Below, in pieces: positions 1 to 4,029 of a DNA stretch of 5,804 nt. The position numbers and the translations under genes are program-made. The stretch is from NCBI GenBank assembly GCA_020253895.1, contig JADDKG010000063.1, forward strand, positions 1-5,804, read 5' to 3'. Origin of the DNA: Rubrobacter sp. Lineage in GTDB: Bacteria > Actinomycetota > Rubrobacteria > Rubrobacterales > Rubrobacteraceae. Positions within the stretch are counted from its first letter, which is position 1. Each line of letters starts with the position of its first letter. The notes below the pieces were generated by a model. That model saw only the letters and a program-made list of their open reading frames with translations, was not told the origin of the DNA and did not search any database.

Positions 1-85
1 CGGGGCAGAAGGCCAGGTACTCGCCTCGATGGTCGGGACCCCTGTCTACCTCCAGGACCTCCAGCACGCGCTCCAGCGGCCTCAC
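1..85 (-). CDS. Probable mobile-element DNA primase, N-terminal fragment
   Basis: Only the first 28 codons lie in the window; the gene runs off the left edge. The GTG start at 85-83 follows a strong AGGAGG ribosome site at 6 nt spacing, and that site begins at the stop codon of the LexA-like gene, so the two are almost certainly one operon. The visible peptide opens with LERVLEVLE and reaches YLAFCP at the edge. A short amphipathic start followed by an aromatic-x-CP motif is how phage, plasmid and ICE primases with a CHC2-type zinc finger typically begin (next would be a 'CPAHxDxxPSL' pattern). That family would prime replication of the excised element. The zinc ligands beyond the first Cys, and any Toprim or helicase domain, are not visible, so the assignment rests on N-terminal resemblance and context. 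Confidence 0.5.
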   Translation of the reverse strand, partial: MRPLERVLEVLEVDRGPDHRGEYLAFCP

Positions 86-94
86 GACGCCCTC

Positions 95-724
95 CTAATG
101 GCGTCTCCTGGGCGGGTGTATCACGTAGACGACCCGTCCCTGGATGATCGTCTCCTCATCGGGCACGACGATGTCCTCGTGCTCGCCGTTCTCGGGCTTT
201 AGCCGCAGGTACTTACCCTCCCGGTAGAGCCTCTTGACGGTGACCTCCTCGCCTCCCCGAAGCAGCGCCACCACTACCGCCCCGTCGGGCGGGTCCTCGT
301 CCTCCTCGACGACCAGAAGGTCTCCGTCCTCGATGCCGGCTCCGGTCATGCTCTGCCCGACCACCCGCAGCGAGTAGCGTTCCCTGCCTGAGGGGGAGTA
401 GAGGAGTTCTGCGGGCAGAGAGAAGGTTGTGCTCTCGTCCACGATGGCCTCGAACCCGCGCCCGGCGGCGATCCGGCCCAATAGAGGCGTCCTCCCCGCC
501 ACCTCCCAGCCTGTAGGGGTGAGCCTCAGGCCCCGGGCCTTCCCGACCTCCCGCTCGACGTAACCGGCCTCTTCGAGCTTCTTGAGATGCTTGTGGGCGG
601 TCTGTGTGCTCCTCAAGCCCACGGCCTCCCCCACCTCCTTCACGCTCGGCGCCCCCTCGCCCCTGGCGGCCCTGCGGGCCAGGTAGCCCAGGATCTCCAA
701 CCTCTTCTCCAGGTTCTCTCGCAT
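95..724 (-). CDS. LexA/S24-family self-cleaving transcriptional repressor
   Basis: A 209-residue protein with LexA architecture. Residues about 5-70 form a winged helix-turn-helix resembling LexA (SVKEVGEAVGL at 27-37, then a recognition helix and a wing ending GLRLTPTG). Residues about 80-209 form the S24 peptidase domain: cleavage site A87-G88 within GRIAAG, nucleophile S125 in GQSM, and general base K164 in VTVKRL, at LexA-like spacing. Such proteins bind operators as dimers and cut themselves when RecA-ssDNA filaments form. The ATG at 724-722 lies 9 nt after GGGGAGGG. It is followed by a primase-like gene and diverges from an excisionase-like gene, with an integrase nearby, so I infer it is the element's own repressor and not the host SOS regulator. 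A host lexA cannot be excluded. No Cheo-box-like site was seen upstream; CTACAGTA motifs are there instead. Confidence 0.85.
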   Translation of the reverse strand: MRENLEKRLEILGYLARRAARGEGAPSVKEVGEAVGLRSTQTAHKHLKKLEEAGYVEREVGKARGLRLTPTGWEVAGRTPLLGRIAAGRGFEAIVDESTTFSLPAELLYSPSGRERYSLRVVGQSMTGAGIEDGDLLVVEEDEDPPDGAVVVALLRGGEEVTVKRLYREGKYLRLKPENGEHEDIVVPDEETIIQGRVVYVIHPPRRRH

Positions 725-733
725 CGCTTATGT

Positions 734-741
734 CCCTCCCC
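734..741 (-). promoter_or_regulatory. Ribosome binding site of the LexA-like gene
   Basis: The minus strand reads GGGGAGGG 9 nt before the ATG at 724, a strong purine-rich Shine-Dalgarno match supporting that start. Confidence 0.6.
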
Positions 742-758
742 GAAGGCGTATTCGAGGG

Positions 759-766
759 TACTGTAG
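759..766 (-). promoter_or_regulatory. Candidate repressor operator, copy 1 (repressor side)
   Basis: The minus strand reads CTACAGTA here, identical to the plus-strand motif at 802-809, so the two form an 8-bp inverted repeat whose centres are 43 bp apart (about four helical turns). It covers the -10 of the leftward promoter. Binding by the LexA-like protein is inferred, not shown. Confidence 0.5.
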
Positions 767-788
767 ACGATCCTGGCCTTGACCGCAA
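760..788 (-). promoter_or_regulatory. Candidate promoter of the LexA-like repressor operon
   Basis: On the minus strand a -35-like TTGCGG (788-783) and a -10-like TACAGT (765-760) are separated by 17 nt. The start point would be near 753, giving a leader of roughly 30 nt with the ribosome site. The -10 sits inside the operator-like motif CTACAGTA, so a bound repressor would block its own promoter. The hexamers match consensus only moderately; the spacing and mirrored partner promoter raise confidence. Confidence 0.5.
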
Positions 789-808
789 ATGTGTATTTGT
801 ACTACAGT
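779..808 (+). promoter_or_regulatory. Candidate promoter of the excisionase-like gene
   Basis: TTGACC (779-784, five of six to TTGACA) and TACAGT (803-808, four of six to TATAAT) are 18 nt apart. Its -35 overlaps the -35 of the opposing promoter by two bases, so RNA polymerase could probably occupy only one at a time. The -10 lies within operator copy 2. Confidence 0.55.
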
Positions 809-809
809 A
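802..809 (+). promoter_or_regulatory. Candidate repressor operator, copy 2 (excisionase side)
   Basis: CTACAGTA, followed by G, forms the near-palindrome CTAC-A-GTAG. It is the mirror partner of copy 1 and covers the -10 of the rightward promoter. Confidence 0.5.
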
Positions 810-837
810 GGGAACAGGACAGAAGAGGGGAGTGTGG

Positions 838-1032
838 GTGAACAGGGAGCGAGAGTGGCTGAAGGTACCGGAGGTGGCGGAGGTCCTGCAGATCGCGCGC
901 AGCCGGGCGTACGAGCTGGTCGGCTCGGGGCAGATCCCATCGGTGAGGATCGGGCGCAGCGTCCGGGTGAGCCGCAGGGAGCTCGATCGCTGGCTCGAAG
1001 AGCAACGCTATCCGGAAGCCAGGCGGAAGTAG
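838..1032 (+). CDS. Excisionase/MerR-like helix-turn-helix DNA-binding protein
   Basis: A 64-residue protein made almost entirely of one winged helix-turn-helix of the excisionase (HTH_17) type. The pattern WLKVPEVAEVLQIARSRAYELV (helix, turn, recognition helix) is followed by the wing SGQIPSVRIGRSVRV and a final helix ending ELDRWLEEQ. Small proteins of this family act as recombination directionality factors for tyrosine integrases, or as activators of element transfer and replication genes. I chose the GTG at 838 because GAGGGGAG lies 5 nt before it; the GTG at 832 would fall inside that ribosome site. It is the first gene rightward from the shared operator region and lies 186 nt before the integrase, so an Xis role is likely. 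A general regulator of the same fold remains possible. Confidence 0.75.
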   Translation: MNREREWLKVPEVAEVLQIARSRAYELVGSGQIPSVRIGRSVRVSRRELDRWLEEQRYPEARRK

Positions 1033-1218
1033 ACCCGTCGGGGAGGATCCCTACCTCGTAACAGGTGGATCATTGACATTGTCTACGCAGCGATCAAAGA
1101 TCGTCGGACGGCAGGCTCATGGTTGGGGAGGTGGATCCAAGCAGGATAAAGGCACCCGGATGTTGAGAGGTGTTGTAAGTGGCGACGCTCGTCGCCGGGA
1201 CCGGAAGGGAAGGAGAAG
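1033..1218 (+). other. Excisionase-integrase intergenic region with candidate control elements
   Basis: No convincing gene is seen in these 186 bases. They contain a perfect TTGACA (1073-1078) without a good -10 at the right distance, a short palindrome CGATC-AAA-GATCG (1091-1103) about where that -10 would be, and a hairpin GGCGAC-GCTC-GTCGCC (1181-1196) just before the integrase ribosome site. An integrase promoter with local control is plausible but unproven. The longer frame that crosses the integrase start has no ribosome site or recognisable content. Confidence 0.35.
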
Positions 1219-2346
1219 ATGGGTAAACGCGGCAACGGCGAGGGCAGCATCAGCCGTCGCAAGAACGGCACCTGGCGCGCCGAGTACACCGTGTACACGG
1301 CCGAGGGGCGCAAGCGGAATACGCTGTACGGCAAGACGCGCAGGGAGGTGGCGGAGAAGCTGGCGAAGGCGATAGCGGACCGCAATGGCGGCATCGTGTA
1401 CGACGCCGGGAAGCTGACCGTCGGTGCGTACCTGGATCGCTGGCTTTCGGACTCCGTGCGGGACACGGTGAGGCAGCGCACCTACGAGCGGTACGAGTCC
1501 ATAGTCCGGGTGCACATCAAGCCCACGCTGGGGCGGATCAAACTGAAGACCCTCGCTCCGGCGCATGTCCGGGGCCTCTACCGGGAGAAGCTGGGCGCCG
1601 GACTCTCGCCCCGCACCGTCCAGTACATCCACGTCACGCTCCACAAGGCGCTCAAGCAGGCCGTGAGGGACGAGCTGATACCCCGCAACGCGTCCGAGGC
1701 CATAAAGGCGCCGAGGCCCACCAAGAAAGAGATACGGCCCCTGTCTCCCGACCAGGCCCGCGCCTTCCTCGACGCCGCGCGCGGCGACCGCTTCGAGACC
1801 CTGTACGTGCTCGCCGTGCACTGTGGTTTGCGGGAGGGCGAGTTGCTGGGGCTCAAGTGGGAGGACGTGGACCTCGACGCCGGCACGCTCGCCGTGCGCC
1901 GCACGCTCTCGGAGACGCGAACGGGGCACCGTTTCGAAGCCCCCAAGAACGGCAAGGGGCGCCGCATCAAGCTCACCACCGGGGCTATGAAGGCGCTCAG
2001 GCGCCATCGCAAAGCGCAGCTGGAGGAGCGTCTGCGGGCGGCGGGGCTGTGGGAGGATCACGGGCTCGTCTTCCCCAACCAGGTCGGCAAGACCATGAAC
2101 GCCAAGAACCTCACTGCCCGCTCCTTCAAGCAGATCCTGGAGCGCGCCGGACTTCCCCGCACCGTGCGCGTGCACGACCTCCGGCACACCTGCGCCACCA
2201 TACTTCTTAAGGTGGGCCAGCACCCCAAGTACGTCCAGGAACTCCTCGGGCATGCCAACATCGGCATCACGCTCGACACCTACTCCCACGTGCTCCCCGG
2301 CATGGGCGACGGTCTGGCGGACGCGATGGACGACGCTTTGGGATAA
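1219..2346 (+). CDS. Tyrosine recombinase (phage/ICE-type integrase)
   Basis: A complete 375-residue site-specific recombinase that would integrate and excise the element by strand exchange between attP and a chromosomal site. The N-terminus GKRGNGEGSISRR and a Trp/Tyr-rich beta segment match the arm-DNA-binding domain. Residues about 65-155 form the SAM-like core-binding domain. The catalytic domain (about 170-375) has the full set: R205 in CGLREGE, probable K243 in APKNGKG, H319 and R322 in VHDLRHT, H345 in LLGH, and nucleophile Y355 in LDTYSHV. Its length is usual for the family and nothing looks broken. The ATG follows a purine-rich AAGGGAAGGAG stretch, though the nearest AGGAG is only 3 nt away. 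The gene ends 95 bases before the tRNA-Arg 3' end, the classic layout for an integrase using a tRNA as its target. Confidence 0.95.
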   Translation: MGKRGNGEGSISRRKNGTWRAEYTVYTAEGRKRNTLYGKTRREVAEKLAKAIADRNGGIVYDAGKLTVGAYLDRWLSDSVRDTVRQRTYERYESIVRVHIKPTLGRIKLKTLAPAHVRGLYREKLGAGLSPRTVQYIHVTLHKALKQAVRDELIPRNASEAIKAPRPTKKEIRPLSPDQARAFLDAARGDRFETLYVLAVHCGLREGELLGLKWEDVDLDAGTLAVRRTLSETRTGHRFEAPKNGKGRRIKLTTGAMKALRRHRKAQLEERLRAAGLWEDHGLVFPNQVGKTMNAKNLTARSFKQILERAGLPRTVRVHDLRHTCATILLKVGQHPKYVQELLGHANIGITLDTYSHVLPGMGDGLADAMDDALG

Positions 2347-2348
2347 CG

Positions 2349-2369
2349 GGTTGCGGTACGGTTGCGGTA
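2349..2369 (+). repeat. Tandem GGTTGCGGTA repeat, candidate integrase arm sites
   Basis: Two perfect copies of GGTTGCGGTA (2349-2358 and 2360-2369) stand in direct orientation with an 11-base period, directly after the integrase stop. Short direct repeats between an integrase gene and its attachment core are typical arm-type binding sites for the integrase N-terminal domain. One-turn spacing places both on the same DNA face. Function is inferred from position and pattern. Confidence 0.5.
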
Positions 2370-2372
2370 AAT

Positions 2373-2397
2373 AGCCCCCGACGTCGAACCGGGGGCT
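2373..2397 (+). terminator. Rho-independent terminator after the integrase, possibly bidirectional
   Basis: The 8-bp stem AGCCCCCG / CGGGGGCT closes a 9-nt loop and is followed by a T-rich run (TTCTCTGTTGTTT), suiting termination of integrase transcripts. Read leftward, the same stem is followed by ATTTACC, so it may also stop transcripts leaving the tRNA cluster from the other side. Confidence 0.65.
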
Positions 2398-2441
2398 TCT
2401 CTGTTGTTTGCGTTTCACCTGCAAATCAAGGCTTCTCGAAG

Positions 2442-2470
2442 CGCGCCCGGCAGGATTCGAACCTGCGACC
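2442..2470. other. Putative attachment site (att) in the tRNA-Arg 3' end
   Basis: Tyrosine integrases commonly recombine in the T arm/acceptor portion of a tRNA gene, which the element duplicates. Here an intact integrase gene ends just outside the 3' end of tRNA-Arg, and element-type genes lie on that side only. The second att copy should be beyond the left edge, so the core cannot be delimited; the range given is the T arm plus acceptor strand and is approximate. Confidence 0.45.
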
Positions 2471-2514
2471 GGCGGATTAGAAGTCCGCTGCTCTGTCCCC
2501 TGAGCTACGGGCGC
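2442..2514 (-). tRNA. tRNA-Arg (anticodon TCT)
   Basis: A 73-nt cloverleaf: acceptor GCGCCCG/CGGGCGC, D arm GCTC/GAGC, anticodon stem GCGGA/TCCGC around loop CTTCTAA (anticodon TCT, reading AGA/AGG), T arm GCAGG-TTCGAAT-CCTGC, discriminator G. No CCA is encoded, so it must be added enzymatically. It is last in a Pro-Gly-Arg cluster, 6 nt after tRNA-Gly. Its 3' half faces the integrase gene and is the probable attachment site, with the tRNA kept intact by the element's copy or by the conserved core. Confidence 0.97.
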
Positions 2515-2520
2515 AACGAG

Positions 2521-2591
2521 AGCGGGTGAGGGGAATCGAACCCCCATCACCAGCTTGGAAGGCTGGGGCTCTACCATTGAGCTACACCCGC
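2521..2591 (-). tRNA. tRNA-Gly (anticodon TCC)
   Basis: A 71-nt cloverleaf: acceptor GCGGGTG/CACCCGC, D arm GCTC/GAGC, anticodon stem CCAGC/GCTGG around CTTCCAA (anticodon TCC, reading GGA/GGG), T loop TTCGATT on a stem with one G-U pair, discriminator T. No CCA is encoded. It sits between tRNA-Pro (21 nt) and tRNA-Arg (6 nt) and is presumably processed from one transcript. Confidence 0.97.
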
Positions 2592-2599
2592 CTGCTATG

Positions 2600-2701
2600 G
2601 CGGCCTCCGGTATCGGGGCGAGAGGATTTGAACCTCCGACCCCCTGCTCCCAAAGCAGGTGCGCTAACCAGGCTGCGCCACGCCCCGCCAGCGGAGGCCG
2701 C
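2600..2701 (-). repeat. 10-bp inverted repeat enclosing tRNA-Pro
   Basis: GCGGCCTCCG on the plus strand at 2600-2609 and CGGAGGCCGC at 2692-2701 are exact reverse complements. In the minus-strand transcript they flank tRNA-Pro with 4 nt on the 5' side and 3 nt on the 3' side, so leader and trailer could pair into a stem stacked under the acceptor arm. A role in tRNA maturation is inferred. Confidence 0.6.
2613..2687 (-). tRNA. tRNA-Pro (anticodon TGG)
   Basis: A 75-nt cloverleaf beginning CGGGGCG, as is usual for bacterial tRNA-Pro, paired with CGCCCCG. D arm GCGC/GCGC, anticodon stem CCTGC/GCAGG around TTTGGGA (anticodon TGG), T arm GGAGG-TTCAAAT-CCTCT, discriminator A. No CCA is encoded. 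It is first in the cluster, only 17 nt after the murI stop. Confidence 0.97.
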
Positions 2702-2704
2702 TAC

Positions 2705-3550
2705 TTAGTATAGCAAAGGGGCGTCGGATCTGGGGCTGGGCTCGAGCGAGGCGGGGAGGACGGCCTCTATCTTCTCGTCCAAAAACCTCCCTCCCAAAGC
2801 GGCGAACTCCTCCGGGTCTGCGGTGCACACGTAGACGGAGCTTCCGTGGTCGTCGGCGTGCCGGGGCCTGCGGAGGTAGCCCCGGCGGGAGAGCACCCGC
2901 CCCACCTCCAGTGCCGTCTGCCCGGCCGAGGAGATCAGGCGCACCCTCGGGCCGAGAATCCTGTTTATGGTTTCGGAGATAAGTGGGTAGTGGGTGCACC
3001 CGAGGATGACCACGTCCACCCCGCGCTCCTGAAGGGGGGCAAGGTAGCGCCGGGCCGCCGCCTCCAGCTCGGGCCCGGAGGTAATCCCACGCTCTATGAG
3101 GGGGACGAACTCCGGGGCCGCCTGCTCGTAGACCTCTATCCCCGCGTCGAGGTAGGAGACGGCCTTGGCGTAGGCCCCACTCTCCACCGTGGCCGGGGTG
3201 GCCAAGACCCCCACCCGGCGGTTGCGGGTCTCCAAGACCGCCGCCCGGGCCCCGGGCTCTATAACCCCGATAATGGGCACGTCGAAGGAGCGCTGGGCGG
3301 TCATGAGGGCGGCGGCCGTGGCGGTGTTGCAGGCGATGACCACCATCTTCACGTTGAGGCTCACGAGGTAGCGGATGATCTCATAGGCGAACCACCTGAC
3401 CTCCGCGAGATCCCGCACCCCGTACGGGACCCGCGCGGTGTCCCCGAAGTAGATGGTGTGCTCGTAAGGGAGCCGGTCCCGGATCTCGGCGAGCACCGTG
3501 AGCCCGCCTACCCCGGAGTCAAATACGCCTATGGGCCTGGGATCGCTCAC
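2705..3550 (-). CDS. murI: Glutamate racemase
   Basis: A 281-residue cytoplasmic, cofactor-independent racemase that converts L-glutamate to the D-glutamate added to UDP-MurNAc-L-Ala during peptidoglycan synthesis. The N-terminus RPIGVFDSGVGGLTVL carries the family's D11-S12. The two catalytic cysteines are present, C74 in VIACNTATAA and C185 in ILGCTHYPLI with H187 beside it; FGDTARVPYG (35-44) is also typical. Length is usual. The start is GTG at 3550-3548: an in-frame TAA lies three codons upstream and homology begins within a few residues, so no earlier start is possible. There is no ribosome site in the 8 bases between a TATAAT box and this GTG, which suggests a leaderless mRNA. The ssrA terminator separates it from ssrA, so it needs its own promoter. 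The tRNA cluster follows at once. Confidence 0.96.
   Translation of the reverse strand: MSDPRPIGVFDSGVGGLTVLAEIRDRLPYEHTIYFGDTARVPYGVRDLAEVRWFAYEIIRYLVSLNVKMVVIACNTATAAALMTAQRSFDVPIIGVIEPGARAAVLETRNRRVGVLATPATVESGAYAKAVSYLDAGIEVYEQAAPEFVPLIERGITSGPELEAAARRYLAPLQERGVDVVILGCTHYPLISETINRILGPRVRLISSAGQTALEVGRVLSRRGYLRRPRHADDHGSSVYVCTADPEEFAALGGRFLDEKIEAVLPASLEPSPRSDAPLLY
2707..2712 (-). promoter_or_regulatory. Candidate -10 box for the tRNA Pro-Gly-Arg cluster
   Basis: The minus strand reads TATACT across the last codons and stop of murI (its final T is the first base of the TAA). Transcription starting about 6 nt later would begin near 2701-2700, at the leader stem of tRNA-Pro. No good -35 is seen 16-18 nt upstream, so this is tentative; co-transcription from murI is the alternative. 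Confidence 0.35.
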
Positions 3551-3558
3551 GAAGCGGC

Positions 3559-3564
3559 ATTATA
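3559..3564 (-). promoter_or_regulatory. Perfect -10 box of a probable leaderless murI promoter
   Basis: The minus strand reads TATAAT, followed by 8 nt (GCCGCTTC) and the murI GTG, so the start point would fall on or within a base or two of the start codon. The -35 region 16-18 nt upstream is A-rich with no TTGACA match, as is common for actinobacterial leaderless promoters. Confidence 0.55.
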
Positions 3565-3599
3565 TATCCCCTCGGAGGCGGTTTTTCGCTGGAGAAGCC

Positions 3600-3626
3600 A
3601 AAAGGGCCCGGCCTCTGGCCGGACCC
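3600..3626 (-). terminator. Rho-independent terminator of ssrA
   Basis: On the minus strand GGGTCCGGCC pairs with GGCCGGGCCC (10 bp, one G-U) around the triloop AGA, followed by TTTT. It begins 6 nt after the tmRNA 3' end, as expected for an ssrA transcript. Confidence 0.85.
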
Positions 3627-3632
3627 GTAGAG

Positions 3633-3992
3633 TGGAGGCGGCGGGAATCGAACCCGCGTCCGCGAGCGCGCCATCCGGGAGATTGTACGAGCGTCGCACC
3701 CGGTTTAGTTTCGCCTTACCTCTGCGGACCGGGGCACCGCAGAGGGGCTAGCCCTCTAAGGATGTCCCCCCCGGACTCCGGGCCGGAACCCGGGAGGTGA
3801 GCCCACTAACCGACGCCGGAAACCGGGCCGTGGGCCGCCCGGACCGACGGGCTGCCAAAATGGTTTTAGGCAGCCAGCGCCATCTCTCTGTCGTTGGCGT
3901 GTATGTTTAGGTGCCGGCGTTTTACGAGTCTCCGGCGAACTCGGCTCGTCTCACCGGACGCTGTCCGCTCCCGTCGAAGCCGGATCGCCCCC
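3633..3992 (-). ncRNA. ssrA: tmRNA (transfer-messenger RNA)
   Basis: A 360-nt tmRNA that enters stalled ribosomes with SmpB, adds a degradation tag and frees the ribosome. The 5' end GGGGGCGATCCGG followed by TTCGACGGG is diagnostic, and the 3' end holds the tRNA-like T arm (GCGGG-TTCGATT-CCCGC) and CGCCTCC + A. The acceptor pairs GGGGGCG with CGCCTCC, giving the G3-U70 wobble recognised by alanyl-tRNA synthetase. No CCA is encoded. The tag frame (3898-3866) encodes ANDREMALAA then TAA. The stop lies in a 12-nt loop closed by GGCTGCC/GGCAGCC (3850-3875). This is a standard one-piece tmRNA. It lies just after smpB, with its own promoter across the smpB stop codon and a terminator behind it. 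Confidence 0.97.
3866..3898 (-). other. tmRNA tag-peptide reading frame
   Basis: GCC resume codon through TAA, encoding ANDREMALAA. The C-terminal ALAA matches the degron read by ClpXP-type proteases, and the opening AND matches the common bacterial tag start. Confidence 0.93.
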
Positions 3993-4001
3993 GGAGCCGG
4001 T

Positions 4002-4029
4002 ATTTTACCACCAGGGGGCGATTTATCAA
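4002..4029 (-). promoter_or_regulatory. ssrA promoter overlapping the smpB stop codon
   Basis: The minus strand has TTGATA (4029-4024, five of six) and TAAAAT (4007-4002, five of six) 16 nt apart; the start would fall a few bases before the mature tmRNA 5' end at 3992. The smpB TGA is bases 2-4 of the -35 box. This is the best-matching promoter in the window, fitting a highly expressed stable RNA. Confidence 0.7.

Noticed and set aside
213..788. 191-codon frame on the minus strand overlapping the LexA-like gene
   Set aside because: Arg/Gly-rich shadow frame of a well-supported gene; it also spans the divergent promoter region.
832..837. Earlier GTG start for the excisionase-like protein
   Set aside because: This GTG overlaps the GAGGGGAG ribosome site; the GTG at 838 has proper spacing.
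1073..1375. 100-codon frame between excisionase and integrase
   Set aside because: It overlaps the first 150 bases of the integrase, lacks a ribosome site and is Arg/Ala low complexity.
2394..2437. Direct repeat GGCTTCTC (2394-2401 and 2430-2437) near the tRNA-Arg end
   Set aside because: Only 8 bases, and the first copy is part of the terminator stem and tail; not convincing as an att or binding site.
1117..2577. Long (486-codon) open frame antisense to the integrase and across two tRNAs
   Set aside because: It is a GC-rich shadow frame: it covers tRNA genes, has low-complexity content, and opposes an integrase with all catalytic residues.
2846..3751. 301-codon frame antisense to murI and into ssrA
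   Set aside because: It lies opposite a clear glutamate racemase and runs into the tmRNA, with no ribosome site or recognisable domain.
3986..4020. 7-bp inverted repeat CGCCCCC/GGGGGCG around the ssrA promoter
   Set aside because: The inner copy is simply the tmRNA 5' acceptor strand; in a GC-rich genome a matching G run upstream can be chance, and there is no T run to make it a terminator.
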